DNA from: Pseudarthrobacter albicanus
GTDB taxonomy: Bacteria; Actinomycetota; Actinomycetes; Actinomycetales; Micrococcaceae
Reading direction: 5' to 3'
Length of the DNA: 64,000 nt
Assembly: GCF_018224015.1 (NCBI RefSeq)
Contig: NZ_JAGPOT010000017.1
Location: forward strand, 20,959 to 84,958
Shown: piece after piece, positions 1 to 8,845 of the stretch
Numbering within the stretch: the first letter of the stretch is position 1
Layout: each line of letters starts with the position of its first letter
Notes under the pieces: generated by a model
Told to the model about the DNA's origin: nothing
Databases searched by the model: none
What the model saw: only the letters and a program-made list of their open reading frames with translations
Position numbers and translations under genes: made by a program

Positions 1-1
1 G

Positions 2-595
2 CTGTTGGCCAAACCCGGATCCGCGCAGATTTCCGTGGTGGGCGGCCCGGCTCCCTTTACCTGTGCCTCCGTGGTGTTGACGAGCGCCGCCGGCGCTCAA
101 GGCAATGCCACCGGGGGTCTTTCCGGCGGTGTGAGCCGCTCGGTCCCCTACGCCGCGAGCCCCGTGCCTGGTGGCGGTATCCCCGAGCAGGGTGGAACGC
201 CCACCGGAACGCTCAGCTGCGCCGTCCCGCCTGAGGTTGAGGTTTTTGCGGGACTGGGCGCCACAATGACCGTCACAGCCGGCGAGGCCGCCGATGTCAT
301 CACCGTGCCGCTCACGGCCGTGGAGGGCAGTGTCAAGGAAGGCCTGGTCTGGTTGGCCGGGTCGGGCACGGCTCCCGAGCCCGGCGGCAATGGCGCCAAT
401 GGTCCTGCCGGCGGTCCGGCCGGCGGGCCGCAGCAACGGAAGGTCCAGCTGGGCCTCAACGACGGCTCCATGGTCGAGGTCGTCTCCGGCCTGGCCGAAG
501 GGGAAGCCGTCCTTGAGTTCATTCCCGGTGCCCCGGCACAGGTGCCAACGGGACCGCAGTTCGCCGGGCCCGGCTCGTACCGGACCGGAGGCTGA
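2..595 (+). CDS. Efflux periplasmic adaptor (HlyD/MacA-like), C-terminal part
   Basis: The gene enters from upstream, so only the last ~197 codons are visible and the true start is outside the window. The stretch VITVPLTAVEG and the later MVEVVSGLAEGEAV are typical of the barrel and membrane-proximal parts of HlyD/MacA membrane-fusion proteins, which couple an exporter to the cell exterior. A low-complexity Gly/Pro/Ala/Asn loop lies between them, an actinobacterial habit. It ends 2 bp before an ABC ATPase gene that is followed by a MacB/FtsX permease, which supports a tripartite MacAB-like exporter. Substrate unknown. Confidence 0.75.
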   Translation: MLAKPGSAQISVVGGPAPFTCASVVLTSAAGAQGNATGGLSGGVSRSVPYAASPVPGGGIPEQGGTPTGTLSCAVPPEVEVFAGLGATMTVTAGEAADVITVPLTAVEGSVKEGLVWLAGSGTAPEPGGNGANGPAGGPAGGPQQRKVQLGLNDGSMVEVVSGLAEGEAVLEFIPGAPAQVPTGPQFAGPGSYRTGG

Positions 596-597
596 CC

Positions 598-1305
598 GTG
601 GAGGAACTGGTGTCCCTCAAAGGCGTGACGCGGACCGTCCTGCTGCCGGACGACCAGGAACTGCACATTCTTCGCGGCGTCGACCTCGCTGTTCACAGTG
701 GTGACCACACCGCGGTGATCGGACGATCCGGGTGCGGAAAGTCAACCTTGCTCAACCTGCTCGGGCTGCTGGACCTCCCCACCAGTGGTGAACTCACGTT
801 CCAGGGAACGCCCGTGCGGCAGCTCCACAGCAACGCCCGGGCAAAACTGAGGGGCGAGGCGGTGGGTTTCGTTTTCCAGCAATTCAACCTGCTGCCTGGC
901 CGCACCGCCCTGGACAACGTGGTCACGCCCCTGCTCTATGCCCGCGGCCCTGCATTCTGGCGGCGCCGGGAAATCGCCATGGACATCCTGGACCGTGTCG
1001 GCCTTGCCCGGCGTGCACAGACCTTGCCCAACATGCTCTCCGGCGGGGAACAGCAAAGAGTCGCGATAGCACGGGCCCTGGTCCGCCGGCCGCGCCTGAT
1101 CCTGGCGGACGAACCGACCGGCGCCCTCGACGTGGACACCGGGCAGTCCGTCATGGCCCTGCTCGACACTGTGGCGACGGAATCGGGTGCCGCCCTCATC
1201 ACCATCACCCATGACGTGAATGTCGCCGCCCTGGCGCGGGCCTGCTACCGGTTGGAATCGGGTGTTCTCACCCCGGCCGCCATCCCGGCGGGGGTGACGG
1301 CATGA
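598..1305 (+). CDS. ABC transporter ATP-binding protein (MacB/LolD type)
   Basis: A 235-residue ATPase that powers the neighbouring FtsX-type permease. Walker A GRSGCGKST is at residues 42-50; the Q-loop region reads FVFQQFN, the signature LSGGEQQR, Walker B LILADEPTGALD and the H-loop TITHD. The ADEPTGALD form is characteristic of the MacB/LolD/FtsE branch. It starts with GTG 2 bp after the adaptor stop and overlaps the permease start by 4 bp (ATGA), so the three genes are translationally coupled. All catalytic motifs look intact. Confidence 0.93.
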   Translation: MEELVSLKGVTRTVLLPDDQELHILRGVDLAVHSGDHTAVIGRSGCGKSTLLNLLGLLDLPTSGELTFQGTPVRQLHSNARAKLRGEAVGFVFQQFNLLPGRTALDNVVTPLLYARGPAFWRRREIAMDILDRVGLARRAQTLPNMLSGGEQQRVAIARALVRRPRLILADEPTGALDVDTGQSVMALLDTVATESGAALITITHDVNVAALARACYRLESGVLTPAAIPAGVTA

Positions 1306-2495
1306 CCGGAATAATTTCGGCCCTCGTGGAAGCCTGGCAGGAACTGCGGATCAACAAGACCCGGATCCTCCTGGCACTGCTGGGAGTGGCGCTTTCGGTC
1401 GCGGCCCTGACCTCGGTGGTGGGCCTTGGAAATCTGGCGCGTGAAGGCTTCAAAGCGGCCTCCGAGCGCAACGGCGGACGCTCCGCAACCCTGGGCATCG
1501 GAGTCTACGGTCCCACCCAGCCGGATCCGCAGAAACTCGAGGACGCCTACCGGGGCATCATCGACCGCTACGGAATCGCGCATTACACCCATGTGACCCA
1601 AGCCCAGCAGGGATTCCAGTTCCCCCGCGGCGTGCAGCAGGTGCAGCTCCAGGTCGTGGATCCGGGCTACGGCGTCATTCACCGGCTGGAGGTCAGCCAA
1701 GGAAGCTGGTTTGCGGCCGACGACGAAAAACGGCTCGCCCCGGCACTTGTCGTGTCAGAGGCGTTCTACGACGCCGCCGGGCGGCCAAACCTGGTCACAA
1801 ACCCGACGGTGAAGCTGGCGGGCGGCCGGGCAACAACCGCGGTGATGATCGGGGTGGTTCCTGACCTGTACCCGGAGATGCCGCCGTCGGCGTATATGCT
1901 GACGGGCGCCGCGGAACGGGCGGGGGCTGCCGGGATCGGCGGGGCAGGACCTGGGCAGTTCAAATTCTGGGTCCAGGACGGCCAGGCCGAAACGCTCAAG
2001 GCCGCCGTCACGTCAGATCTCCAACGGCAGTTCCCGGGCATGCAGGCGCAGGTCGACCGGATGGACTACGCGAGCCAGGGCGATCCCTTCGCCACGGTCG
2101 AGCTCGCCGTAGGCGGCATCGCCGGACTGGTCCTGCTCCTGGGCGCGGTCGGAATGCTGAACATTTCCATGGTCACCGTGCGGTACCGCGTGCGCGAAAT
2201 CGGCATCCGCCGAAGCTTTGGGGCCACGTCCCGGCGTATTTTCCTTGGCGTCATGATGGAATCCGTGGTGGCGACGGCGGTGGCCGGGATCGTCGGCGTG
2301 ATGCTCTCCGTCGCCGTCGTCAAAAACCCCTGGATCCAGTCCAAGATCGCGCCGGGCCTGACTGAATATCCTGCCTTTCCGGTTGAAGCTGCCATGCTGG
2401 GCCTGGGATCGGCGGTACTGGTCGGTGCACTGGCCGGAGCAATACCTGCCCTCGTGGCAGTCCGGATCAAGGTGATCGACGCCATCCGCTTCTAG
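1302..2495 (+). CDS. ABC transporter permease, MacB/FtsX family
   Basis: 397 residues with the MacB layout: one N-terminal membrane helix (about residues 21-45), a large extracytoplasmic domain (about 50-260) and three C-terminal helices. The FtsX core VRYRVREIGIRRSFGATSRR follows the second helix. The ATGA overlap with the ATPase and the upstream adaptor indicate one exporter operon. In this family the permease transmits ATPase motion to the periplasmic domain instead of forming a classical channel. The exported substrate cannot be read from the sequence. Confidence 0.9.
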   Translation: MTGIISALVEAWQELRINKTRILLALLGVALSVAALTSVVGLGNLAREGFKAASERNGGRSATLGIGVYGPTQPDPQKLEDAYRGIIDRYGIAHYTHVTQAQQGFQFPRGVQQVQLQVVDPGYGVIHRLEVSQGSWFAADDEKRLAPALVVSEAFYDAAGRPNLVTNPTVKLAGGRATTAVMIGVVPDLYPEMPPSAYMLTGAAERAGAAGIGGAGPGQFKFWVQDGQAETLKAAVTSDLQRQFPGMQAQVDRMDYASQGDPFATVELAVGGIAGLVLLLGAVGMLNISMVTVRYRVREIGIRRSFGATSRRIFLGVMMESVVATAVAGIVGVMLSVAVVKNPWIQSKIAPGLTEYPAFPVEAAMLGLGSAVLVGALAGAIPALVAVRIKVIDAIRF

Positions 2496-2558
2496 CAACT
2501 AGCCCATGGCGGGCGGCCTCTCCCCCGCCGCCCTTGATCACATCGAAAGGCTGACCCC

Positions 2559-2861
2559 ATGCAACCCGACCTCGGCCAGCACGCGGCCAACGAACACGCG
2601 GACCTTGCAAAATCACTGCTGGCAGCTGCCGAAACCGCCCTTGCACAACGCCCGGGCAGCACGGAACTCCAAATCGAACTCGCCCAGGCCCACGCCACCC
2701 TGGCCCTCGCCCTCGAAACCCGCGCAGCAGCCTACGACACCCGCACCGCCGCCTACGTCGCATACTTGGCAACCCTGTCCACCGGACCCCACGCGGACAA
2801 GCAGCACGCCGCCATCGTGGAGAAACTGGTCCGCGACCGGCTCGGCTTCGAACGCGCCTGA
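2559..2861 (+). CDS. Small Ala-rich helical hypothetical protein
   Basis: 100 residues, start ATG with GAAAGG about 10 bp upstream. The composition is Ala/Leu/Glu rich with heptad-like stretches (LAQAHATLALALETRAAAY), so a helical or coiled-coil fold is likely; no signal peptide or membrane segment is visible. It follows the exporter operon after a 63-bp gap and ends at a strong palindrome, so it may be the last gene of that transcript. I do not recognise a family. Confidence 0.6.
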   Translation: MQPDLGQHAANEHADLAKSLLAAAETALAQRPGSTELQIELAQAHATLALALETRAAAYDTRTAAYVAYLATLSTGPHADKQHAAIVEKLVRDRLGFERA

Positions 2862-2865
2862 CCGG

Positions 2866-2883
2866 CCGCCTGCCGGCAGGCGG
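2866..2883. terminator. 18-bp perfect palindrome after the exporter operon
   Basis: CCGCCTGCCGGCAGGCGG is fully self-complementary and sits 4 bp after the stop at 2861. There is no T-tract, so it is a hairpin candidate for transcription end and not a classical intrinsic terminator. Confidence 0.45.
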
Positions 2884-3028
2884 AAGGACCGCTGTGCCGA
2901 CGCCCCCAATGACTACGTCGGCACAGCTGCCGGCTTACCGTGCCCGGCGGCCGCTCCCGGTAAAAGACCCGCCAGCGCCCAGCCAAGAGTAAACGGTCGA
3001 CGTCGGAAAAACAATCCGGTTACCCGGT

Positions 3029-3670
3029 TTATGCGCTTTCTGTGGCAACCAGTCCGGACAGGGCCTGCGGGTCCTCGTCGGCATCTTCATGCATGATCCC
3101 GGGCAGCAGGATGGCCCACATCTCCTCGATCCGCTGCATGACGTCGGCGCGGCCGGCCAGGACACCGGAGACCATCTGGACCCCGGTGAACGACGCCACC
3201 AGGTATCTGGCAAGTGCCGCGGAGCCAACGGAGGACCGTACCTGCTTTTCTTCCTTGGCCCGGTCGGCCAGCTGTTCCATGGCAGCGATCCAGTCCTCGT
3301 ACGGCTTTTGCACGGGCTGGCCGAATGCTGTCGCTTCCAGCGTGAGACGGATGCCTGCCCGGACAACCGGCTCGTGCACCAGCTGGAGCCCGAACGCGCG
3401 GCACATCAGGATCATGGTCGCCAGGGCAGGCCGGTGCTCGGCGAGGATCCCTTCGCTCTCCGCGACGACGATGCGGTGCTGCTCCTCGATCACGGCCCTG
3501 GCCAGATCTTCCTTGGACTGGAAGTGGAAGTAGAGCGCCCCCTTGGTCACCCTGGCCGCATTGGATACCTGGGCCAGACTGGCACTGCCGTAGCCGTGCT
3601 CCTCAAAGACCGCTGCCGCCCCGGCAATGATCGCCTCCCGCGTTGCCCTTGCCCGATCCTGAAGGACCAT
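3029..3670 (-). CDS. TetR family regulator, ScbR/gamma-butyrolactone-receptor type
   Basis: 213 residues. The N-terminal helix-turn-helix (about residues 8-55) contains the ATREAIIAGAAAVFEEHGY and VTKGALYFHFQSKEDLA motifs; the form ALYFHFQSKE is typical of autoregulator (ScbR-like) TetR members. I chose the ATG at 3670 because MVLQDRARATRE is where this family starts; an upstream in-frame start at 3715 would add 15 unlikely residues. It lies convergent to the exporter operon and upstream of a membrane protein and glycosyltransferase pair on the same strand. The ligand is unknown. Confidence 0.85.
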   Translation of the reverse strand: MVLQDRARATREAIIAGAAAVFEEHGYGSASLAQVSNAARVTKGALYFHFQSKEDLARAVIEEQHRIVVAESEGILAEHRPALATMILMCRAFGLQLVHEPVVRAGIRLTLEATAFGQPVQKPYEDWIAAMEQLADRAKEEKQVRSSVGSAALARYLVASFTGVQMVSGVLAGRADVMQRIEEMWAILLPGIMHEDADEDPQALSGLVATESA

Positions 3671-3771
3671 AATGAACCTCAACTCTGGTATTCGGCATGT
3701 TTCCCGGACCCGCATTCATTCCGTCCATTTTCGATCCTAGCAAGACGGACGACCGGTCCGGTTCCAGGCCT

Positions 3772-4764
3772 CTAGTAGGTCAGAAGCGGTGTGACCCTGA
3801 TGGTGTCTGCGGTGATGTCGAGGCGGGTGGTGAAGCTGAAATCCACCTTTTCGTCCAGGGGAAACTCCGCGCCGGTGAAGAGGTCGATCTGGCGTCCGGT
3901 GACCCTGGCCTTGCCGTCAAGCGGGGCAACCACCCAGCGCCCGCCGAAGGGCTCGATGCTGATTTCGGGGTACGTACTGACTGCCCACTGGATGGTGCCG
4001 GGAACGACGCGGTTAGTGGTGACGTGATAGAACGGGCAGTCCGGCTGAAGCCTTTGCTCTTTGCTCGCTTCGGCGGCGCAAACGTCCAGGTATTCGCTGG
4101 TCATCGTCCCGACGTCGGCCTTCAGCTTCTCCGTGGCAACAGTCAGCAGAGTAAGCCCGGCGGAGGGCGCGGCAGCCGAAGATACCGTGCCACGGCGGGC
4201 CGGGGCGGCGAAGTGTTCGCCGATCAGGGTGGCCTCATACTCGCCCGGGTAGAACACGGCAAAGGAATTCCTGCCATCAGGCAGGTTCACCGGGATCCCG
4301 TTGACAGTGGCCTGGACGGCATTGACGACGGTGACGTCCACGGTGGGCAGCTGCGCGGGCACGAAGGCCCAGGTGCTGAAGAACAGCCACTGGGTTCCGG
4401 TCTTCGCCAGAAGGAATTCGGTGCGCAGCGGGCTGCCGCCGATGCTGTACTCCATGGGCACCGTGACCTGGTTTCCGGGGCGCTCCTGGGCGTCCCCGAT
4501 TTTCACGTTCTCGATCCGTGACGCGGCGGTCTGCAGCGCCGTCCCGTCCAGCATGGCGGCATTGCCGGGCGGGACTGTGGCGTGCAGCAGTCCCAGCGCC
4601 TTTCCGCCCTGGCCATTTTGCAGGGCGCCCAGGTAGTCGCGGACGGGCTGCTGCGGGCCGGCGATGGTGCTGTTGACGAGGCCGACGGCAAGAACGGCTG
4701 CGGCGATGGCCAGCATCAGGCACAACAGCCATCCGGCGGCAATCTTCACCATTGCGTGGCTCAT
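3772..4764 (-). CDS. Membrane-anchored extracytoplasmic protein of unknown function
   Basis: 330 residues. An N-terminal hydrophobic segment (about 8-30, WLLCLMLAIAAAVLAVGLV) is a signal anchor; the rest is soluble and predicted outside the membrane, with a lumazine-like 'DYLGALQNGQGGKALGLL' region at 43-60 that resembles the small NTF2-like domains found in actinobacterial secreted proteins. Two cysteines (CAAEASKEQRLQPDC) could form a disulfide. It overlaps the upstream glycosyltransferase gene by 4 bp, so the two are probably co-translated and may work together in envelope glycan metabolism. That is an inference from context only. Confidence 0.75.
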   Translation of the reverse strand: MSHAMVKIAAGWLLCLMLAIAAAVLAVGLVNSTIAGPQQPVRDYLGALQNGQGGKALGLLHATVPPGNAAMLDGTALQTAASRIENVKIGDAQERPGNQVTVPMEYSIGGSPLRTEFLLAKTGTQWLFFSTWAFVPAQLPTVDVTVVNAVQATVNGIPVNLPDGRNSFAVFYPGEYEATLIGEHFAAPARRGTVSSAAAPSAGLTLLTVATEKLKADVGTMTSEYLDVCAAEASKEQRLQPDCPFYHVTTNRVVPGTIQWAVSTYPEISIEPFGGRWVVAPLDGKARVTGRQIDLFTGAEFPLDEKVDFSFTTRLDITADTIRVTPLLTY

Positions 4765-6215
4765 CTGCGCCTACGGGACAGCGGATCTTCCGGACTTCTG
4801 AACCATCCGAGGGGCGGCAAGACCGGCGATACCTTGGCCGGGGAGCTGTCCCCGTGGAGCTGGAAGGCCGGTGCCAGGGATCCGCGGCGCAGCACGACGA
4901 GCCAGCAGGCCAGGATGGCCAGGGCGCAGAAGACGCCGGCGCTGGAGGCCATGATCCAGGGCCCGGGCGTCTGGATGTCCAGGTTTTCCGCGCCCAGGGC
5001 GGTGCCGATGGTCTTCGGCGGGAGCAGGAACACGAGCACCGAGATGCCCACCACCCCGCCCGTCAGCCAGCGCGTGATCCGGTACCGGGCCGGCGTCCCG
5101 CGCAGGGTCCAGGCGAAGGCGGGAAGCACGGCGGCGACCCAGACCCGGTGGTGGGCCCAGGAGACGGGGCTGATCAGCAGCATGGTGAGCGCCGTCGTCG
5201 AGATGGCGATGACCCGGGCGCCCTGGTCGCTGGCGGTCTTGATGATCACGGCGGCCAGCACCACCACCAGCAGGCTCAGCACCAGCCAGGGGGCGGGGGC
5301 GGGGGCGGGGGCGGCGGTCTCGGGGACGCCGAAGTGCAGCAGTGTGCCTTTGATGGACAGGTTGTCCACGTAGCCGGCGCCGCCGATCCGGGACGTGTCG
5401 GGCAGGACTTCCAGCCAGAACTGCAGGGATTCGGCGGGGCGCAGCAGGAACCCGGTCAGTACGGTGGAGGCGAAGCCGGCGCCCATGTTCAGCAGTCCGC
5501 GCCAGTCCTTGCGCATCAGGAAGTAGAGGCCGAAGACCAGCGGCGTGAGCTTGATGCCGGCCGCGACGCCGACCAGGAAGCCGCTGCCGGGCAGGGCCCG
5601 GGTCCAGCGCGGGTGGCGTGCCAGCAGGTCCGCGGCCATCAGGCCCATCAGCAGGATGTTGATCTGGCCGAAAGCCAGCGTCTCGCGCCACGGGCCAAGG
5701 TTCAGCACGGCCAGGACCAGCAGGAGGGCAGCCCAGCGGGCGCCGGTGGAGCGGAAGGCGCTGCGCCAGTCCGACTTGGCGTTCCAGTAGCGGACTGCGC
5801 GGACGGCAACCCAGACCGCCACGACGGCCCCGGCGGTGTTGAAGAGGTTCAGGGCGAGCTTTTCCGGAAGCCGGGCCAGCAGGCTGAAGAGCAGCGCGGC
5901 GAACGGCGGGTAGGTGAACGGCAGCCCCGGTCCGCCGGCCCCGGCGACGGAGGATCCGTAGAGGTCCGACGCCGCCGGGCCGGCCCCGTTGAGGATCTTG
6001 CCGCCGTGCCAGTAGACGCTGAAGTCGACACCCTGCTTGGACCAGACGCCGAGCCAGACGGCCACCAGGGCCACCACCCCGGCAAGGGCCAACGGCGCAG
6101 CCAGCCGGGTGGCGAGCGGAAGCAGGTCGGCCGGGCGGCGCCCCGGCCTGCGGTCCGGCCCGCGGCCCGGCCGGCCCCAGGTCCGTCCGGACCGGTTCGG
6201 ACTGGTGTCCGGCAT
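4761..6215 (-). CDS. GT87-type polyprenol-phosphate-mannose-dependent mannosyltransferase
   Basis: An integral membrane GT-C glycosyltransferase (DUF2029/GT87, the PimE/alpha-1,2-mannosyltransferase family), about 484 residues with roughly ten hydrophobic segments. Family signatures are GVDFSVYWHGGKILNGAGP early, LAFGQINILLMGLMAADLL and AAGIKLTPLVFGLYFLM in the middle, and SPVSWAHHRVW near the C-terminus. These enzymes use a lipid-linked mannose donor on the outer face to build lipoglycans. The start at 6215 (MPDTSPNRSG) is tentative; GTG at 6311 in the same frame is possible. An AlaPro tetrarepeat (APAPAPAP, near 5290-5310) sits in one loop. Overlaps the downstream gene by 4 bp. Confidence 0.85.
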   Translation of the reverse strand: MPDTSPNRSGRTWGRPGRGPDRRPGRRPADLLPLATRLAAPLALAGVVALVAVWLGVWSKQGVDFSVYWHGGKILNGAGPAASDLYGSSVAGAGGPGLPFTYPPFAALLFSLLARLPEKLALNLFNTAGAVVAVWVAVRAVRYWNAKSDWRSAFRSTGARWAALLLVLAVLNLGPWRETLAFGQINILLMGLMAADLLARHPRWTRALPGSGFLVGVAAGIKLTPLVFGLYFLMRKDWRGLLNMGAGFASTVLTGFLLRPAESLQFWLEVLPDTSRIGGAGYVDNLSIKGTLLHFGVPETAAPAPAPAPWLVLSLLVVVLAAVIIKTASDQGARVIAISTTALTMLLISPVSWAHHRVWVAAVLPAFAWTLRGTPARYRITRWLTGGVVGISVLVFLLPPKTIGTALGAENLDIQTPGPWIMASSAGVFCALAILACWLVVLRRGSLAPAFQLHGDSSPAKVSPVLPPLGWFRSPEDPLSRRRR

Positions 6216-6563
6216 GGCCCCAAGAGAGGGCCCCGCAGGCGGGGGTGCGTTTCTTCGGTGTCGAGCAGTGACATTCGCGTATCCCCCAACTTTGACTGCC
6301 GATGTCGGCACGTTCTCGAAAGCATCCGGGCCGGCCGGTCTTTATTAAACCGGGCAACCGTCTTGTTACATCCTACCGAAGCCGGCTAAAGACGCCGTGT
6401 CCGGCGGCGCGCCGTGACCGCCCGTCTTTGTCTTTGCGACCATGCCGTGTCTCTTGACGGCGGCTCCCAGTGGATGGAGACCGGGCAGTTCCTATGTATT
6501 GCCCGCGCACCCCGCGCATTTTCTCCGGGATTACACTGGGGCCAACAGGGGCGGAGCCACACC

Positions 6564-6840
6564 GTGAATTCTCAAGAGCGAATATTGCAGGTCGCGGCCG
6601 GTGTCGGACTGGTGATCATCCTGGCACCTCTTTCTGCCGCTTCTTTGGACAGACGGCTTTCCTATCCGGATGTTCTCCCTCTCATTGGTCCTCGTCGGGT
6701 TCGGCACCGGCATGGCCGGCATGTCCATCAGCAGGCTCCTGGCCGCCGGAAGCCGGGCCAGGGAGTTCACCTTCATCGGCGGCGGCATGATGGGGATGGC
6801 GATGGTGGTTATCGGCCTATTAATCACTGAGCGCGACTGG
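6564..6840 (+). pseudogene. Small membrane protein reading frame, apparently frameshifted
   Basis: From GTG 6564 one frame encodes VNSQERILQVAAGVGLVIIL and on to about 6670. The membrane-protein character then continues in a different frame from ATG 6670 (MFSLSLVLVGFGTGMAGM, then FIGGGMMGMAMVVIGLLI). Together they would make a three-helix membrane protein of about 90 residues, but one indel near 6660-6690 separates them. The second frame is open into the downstream PASTA gene. The rest of the 6216-6909 gap holds nothing I recognise. Confidence 0.4.
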
Positions 6841-6909
6841 AGGGGCCGACGAACGGTGCCGTATTGCCGGTGTGCTGCAACGGGGCGGACAATACCGACA
6901 GGAGGAAAA

Positions 6910-7290
6910 ATGCCGAACAAGCCCGACGACCAGCGAGCCGCGGACCTCGTCACTGTCCCCGACGTTGTGGGGGAACCCTTCCTCAAAGCGCGGAACATAG
7001 CGCAGGCCGCTGGCCTGACCCTGGCGAGTCCGGACCCGGACGGGCCACCAATAGGCGCGATCGTATGGCCCAACAATCCGACCGTTCAGAGCCAGTTCCC
7101 CGTGCCCGGCAGCGTTTTGTGCCGGCATGATTCGCTTCGGGTCTGGCTGCGCTCGGACCTTGAGCCAGATTTGGCCCGGAAGCTCGAGGATCCGCCGCCT
7201 TCGGTTGATTGGGCTCATGCCACGCCGGAACTCCCGGTTCAAACCGTCGAACTCGCCAACGACAGCCCGGCGGACGAAACGGCCCCATGA
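6910..7290 (+). CDS. PASTA domain-containing protein
   Basis: 126 residues with one PASTA domain (about residues 14-80: VTVPDVVGEPFLKARNIAQA, then WPNNPTVQSQFPVPGSV). PASTA domains bind cell-wall peptides or beta-lactams in PknB kinases and PBPs; here the domain is alone and no membrane helix precedes the chosen start. ATG 6910 has an excellent AGGAGG at 6900-6905. The same frame is open upstream to 6670 through two membrane helices, so a membrane-anchored longer form cannot be excluded. Confidence 0.75.
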   Translation: MPNKPDDQRAADLVTVPDVVGEPFLKARNIAQAAGLTLASPDPDGPPIGAIVWPNNPTVQSQFPVPGSVLCRHDSLRVWLRSDLEPDLARKLEDPPPSVDWAHATPELPVQTVELANDSPADETAP

Positions 7291-7348
7291 AGGTGCCCGC
7301 CGAAGCCGGCCTGCTGGATCTCGACAAAGGCTGTTGACCGGCCGCCGC

Positions 7349-8191
7349 CTACCCGAATCCCGCTTCCAGGGCTTCCTGTCCGATCCGGGCTGCCCGCCCG
7401 GACATGCGGCGTTCCAGGTACCGCGCCAGGTGGGAGATGAAGACGTTGGTGACCACGTAGACCGCGGCGATGATCAGGTACGTCTGGATCAGGTGGTTGG
7501 TGTAGGCCGTGAGATTGTTGGAGGTCTTCATCAGCTCCGGATAGCTGACGGCGTAGCCCAGGGTGGTGTCTTTGAGCAGGACCACCAGTTGGGCCACCAT
7601 GGAGGGCACCACGATTCTGACCGCCTGCGGAAGCACGACGCTGCGCATGACCTGGCCCCGGGACAGGCCCACGCTCAGCCCGGCCTCGCTCTGACCGGCG
7701 GGAAGGGCCTTGATGCCGGCCCGGAAGATCTCGGCCATCACCGCCGAACTGCACAGGGTGATGGGGATGACCAGCTTCCAGAAGATATCCGGGTTGATCC
7801 CGTATTGCGGGAGTCCGCTGACGAAGATGTAGACCACCAGCAGCAGCGGAACGGAGCGGAAGAACTCGATCCAGCCCGTGGCGAGCCGCCGAAGGGGTGT
7901 GCGCACCGACAGCCGGCCGAGGGCGAGGACCAGTCCCAGCGGCAAGGCAAAGACCGCGGACGCCGCCGCGGCGGTGACCGTGTTGCCCAGGCCGGCCAGC
8001 AGGAAGATCAGGTACGGCCCCTGGGTGAATTCAACCCAGCGGTCGGCCGCGAGCTGGCCCGCCTGCCCGAAGCGCAGGAGAACCACGGCAGCGAGGCCGG
8101 CGATGCCGAGCAGGCTGAGCACGGTGAGGATCCGGATCCGGCGTCGGGCCCTCGGGCCGGCGGCGTCGAAGAGACTGTCTACCGTACTCAT
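7349..8191 (-). CDS. gluD: Amino-acid (glutamate-type) ABC transporter permease
   Basis: 280-residue HAAT-family permease with the inner-membrane binding-protein-dependent transport signature around EAGLSVGLSRGQVMRSVVLP, the conserved EAA loop that docks the ATPase. WIEFFRSVPLLLVVYI is the family's hallmark N-terminal region. It overlaps the second permease gene (8188) by 4 bp, as in gluC-gluD of corynebacteria. No ATPase gene follows within the visible operon. Confidence 0.85.
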   Translation of the reverse strand: MSTVDSLFDAAGPRARRRIRILTVLSLLGIAGLAAVVLLRFGQAGQLAADRWVEFTQGPYLIFLLAGLGNTVTAAAASAVFALPLGLVLALGRLSVRTPLRRLATGWIEFFRSVPLLLVVYIFVSGLPQYGINPDIFWKLVIPITLCSSAVMAEIFRAGIKALPAGQSEAGLSVGLSRGQVMRSVVLPQAVRIVVPSMVAQLVVLLKDTTLGYAVSYPELMKTSNNLTAYTNHLIQTYLIIAAVYVVTNVFISHLARYLERRMSGRAARIGQEALEAGFG

Positions 8192-8835
8192 CGTTGGACC
8201 CTCAGCCGTTCTTCCAGCCGCGCTCCCAGTCCGCCGGCCAGCAGTGAAATGACCACATAGGCGACGGCGGCCAACAGGTAGGTGGTCAGTCCCAGGGCTG
8301 CTTCGTTATTGATCTCCGAAACCTGCAGGGTGAGGTCCTTCACCCCGATGACACCGGCCAGCGAGGAGCTGAGCAGGATGCCGATGAACACGTTGACGAT
8401 CGGCTGGATCACGCTGCGGAAGGCCTGGGGAAACAGCACAAAGCGCAGCACTCCGAAAAAGTCCAGGCCGATGGAGCGGGCGGCCTCAACCTGGCCCACC
8501 GACACCGCATTGACGCCGGTCCTGATGGCCTCACAGGTGAACGCGCCGCCCAGCAGGATCATGGAGATGGCGGCGCAGCTGAACAGGTCGAACGTGATGC
8601 CGATGTCCGGGAGGCCGAAGGTCACCACCACCAGCAGGCTGATCAGCGGGATGTTGACGAAGAGGTCCACATACAGCCGCCCCACGGCGCGCAACGGCAC
8701 GATGGGGCTCACCCGGCAGGCGGCCACGGCCGTTCCTACCACCAGCGAACCGAAGAAGGCGACGGCGGTCAGCCGTGCCGTCACCCAGAGGCCCGCCAGC
8801 AGCTCGTCGAGGTAGGTGGTGAGCAGCTGGTCCAC
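8188..8835 (-). CDS. gluC: Amino-acid (glutamate-type) ABC transporter permease
   Basis: 215-residue HAAT permease with the EAA loop EAARSIGLDFFGVLRFVLFP and the conserved NIPLISLLVVVTFGLP segment. It lies between the solute-binding protein gene (10-bp gap upstream) and the second permease (4-bp overlap). Two paired permeases of different length are the rule for glutamate/glutamine importers. Confidence 0.85.
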   Translation of the reverse strand: MDQLLTTYLDELLAGLWVTARLTAVAFFGSLVVGTAVAACRVSPIVPLRAVGRLYVDLFVNIPLISLLVVVTFGLPDIGITFDLFSCAAISMILLGGAFTCEAIRTGVNAVSVGQVEAARSIGLDFFGVLRFVLFPQAFRSVIQPIVNVFIGILLSSSLAGVIGVKDLTLQVSEINNEAALGLTTYLLAAVAYVVISLLAGGLGARLEERLRVQR

Positions 8836-8845
8836 CTGCTGCGCC

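Noticed and set aside
4752..6389. 545-codon plus-strand frame over the mannosyltransferase
   Set aside because: Gly/Gln/Asp/Arg-rich shadow of the GT87 gene on the other strand.
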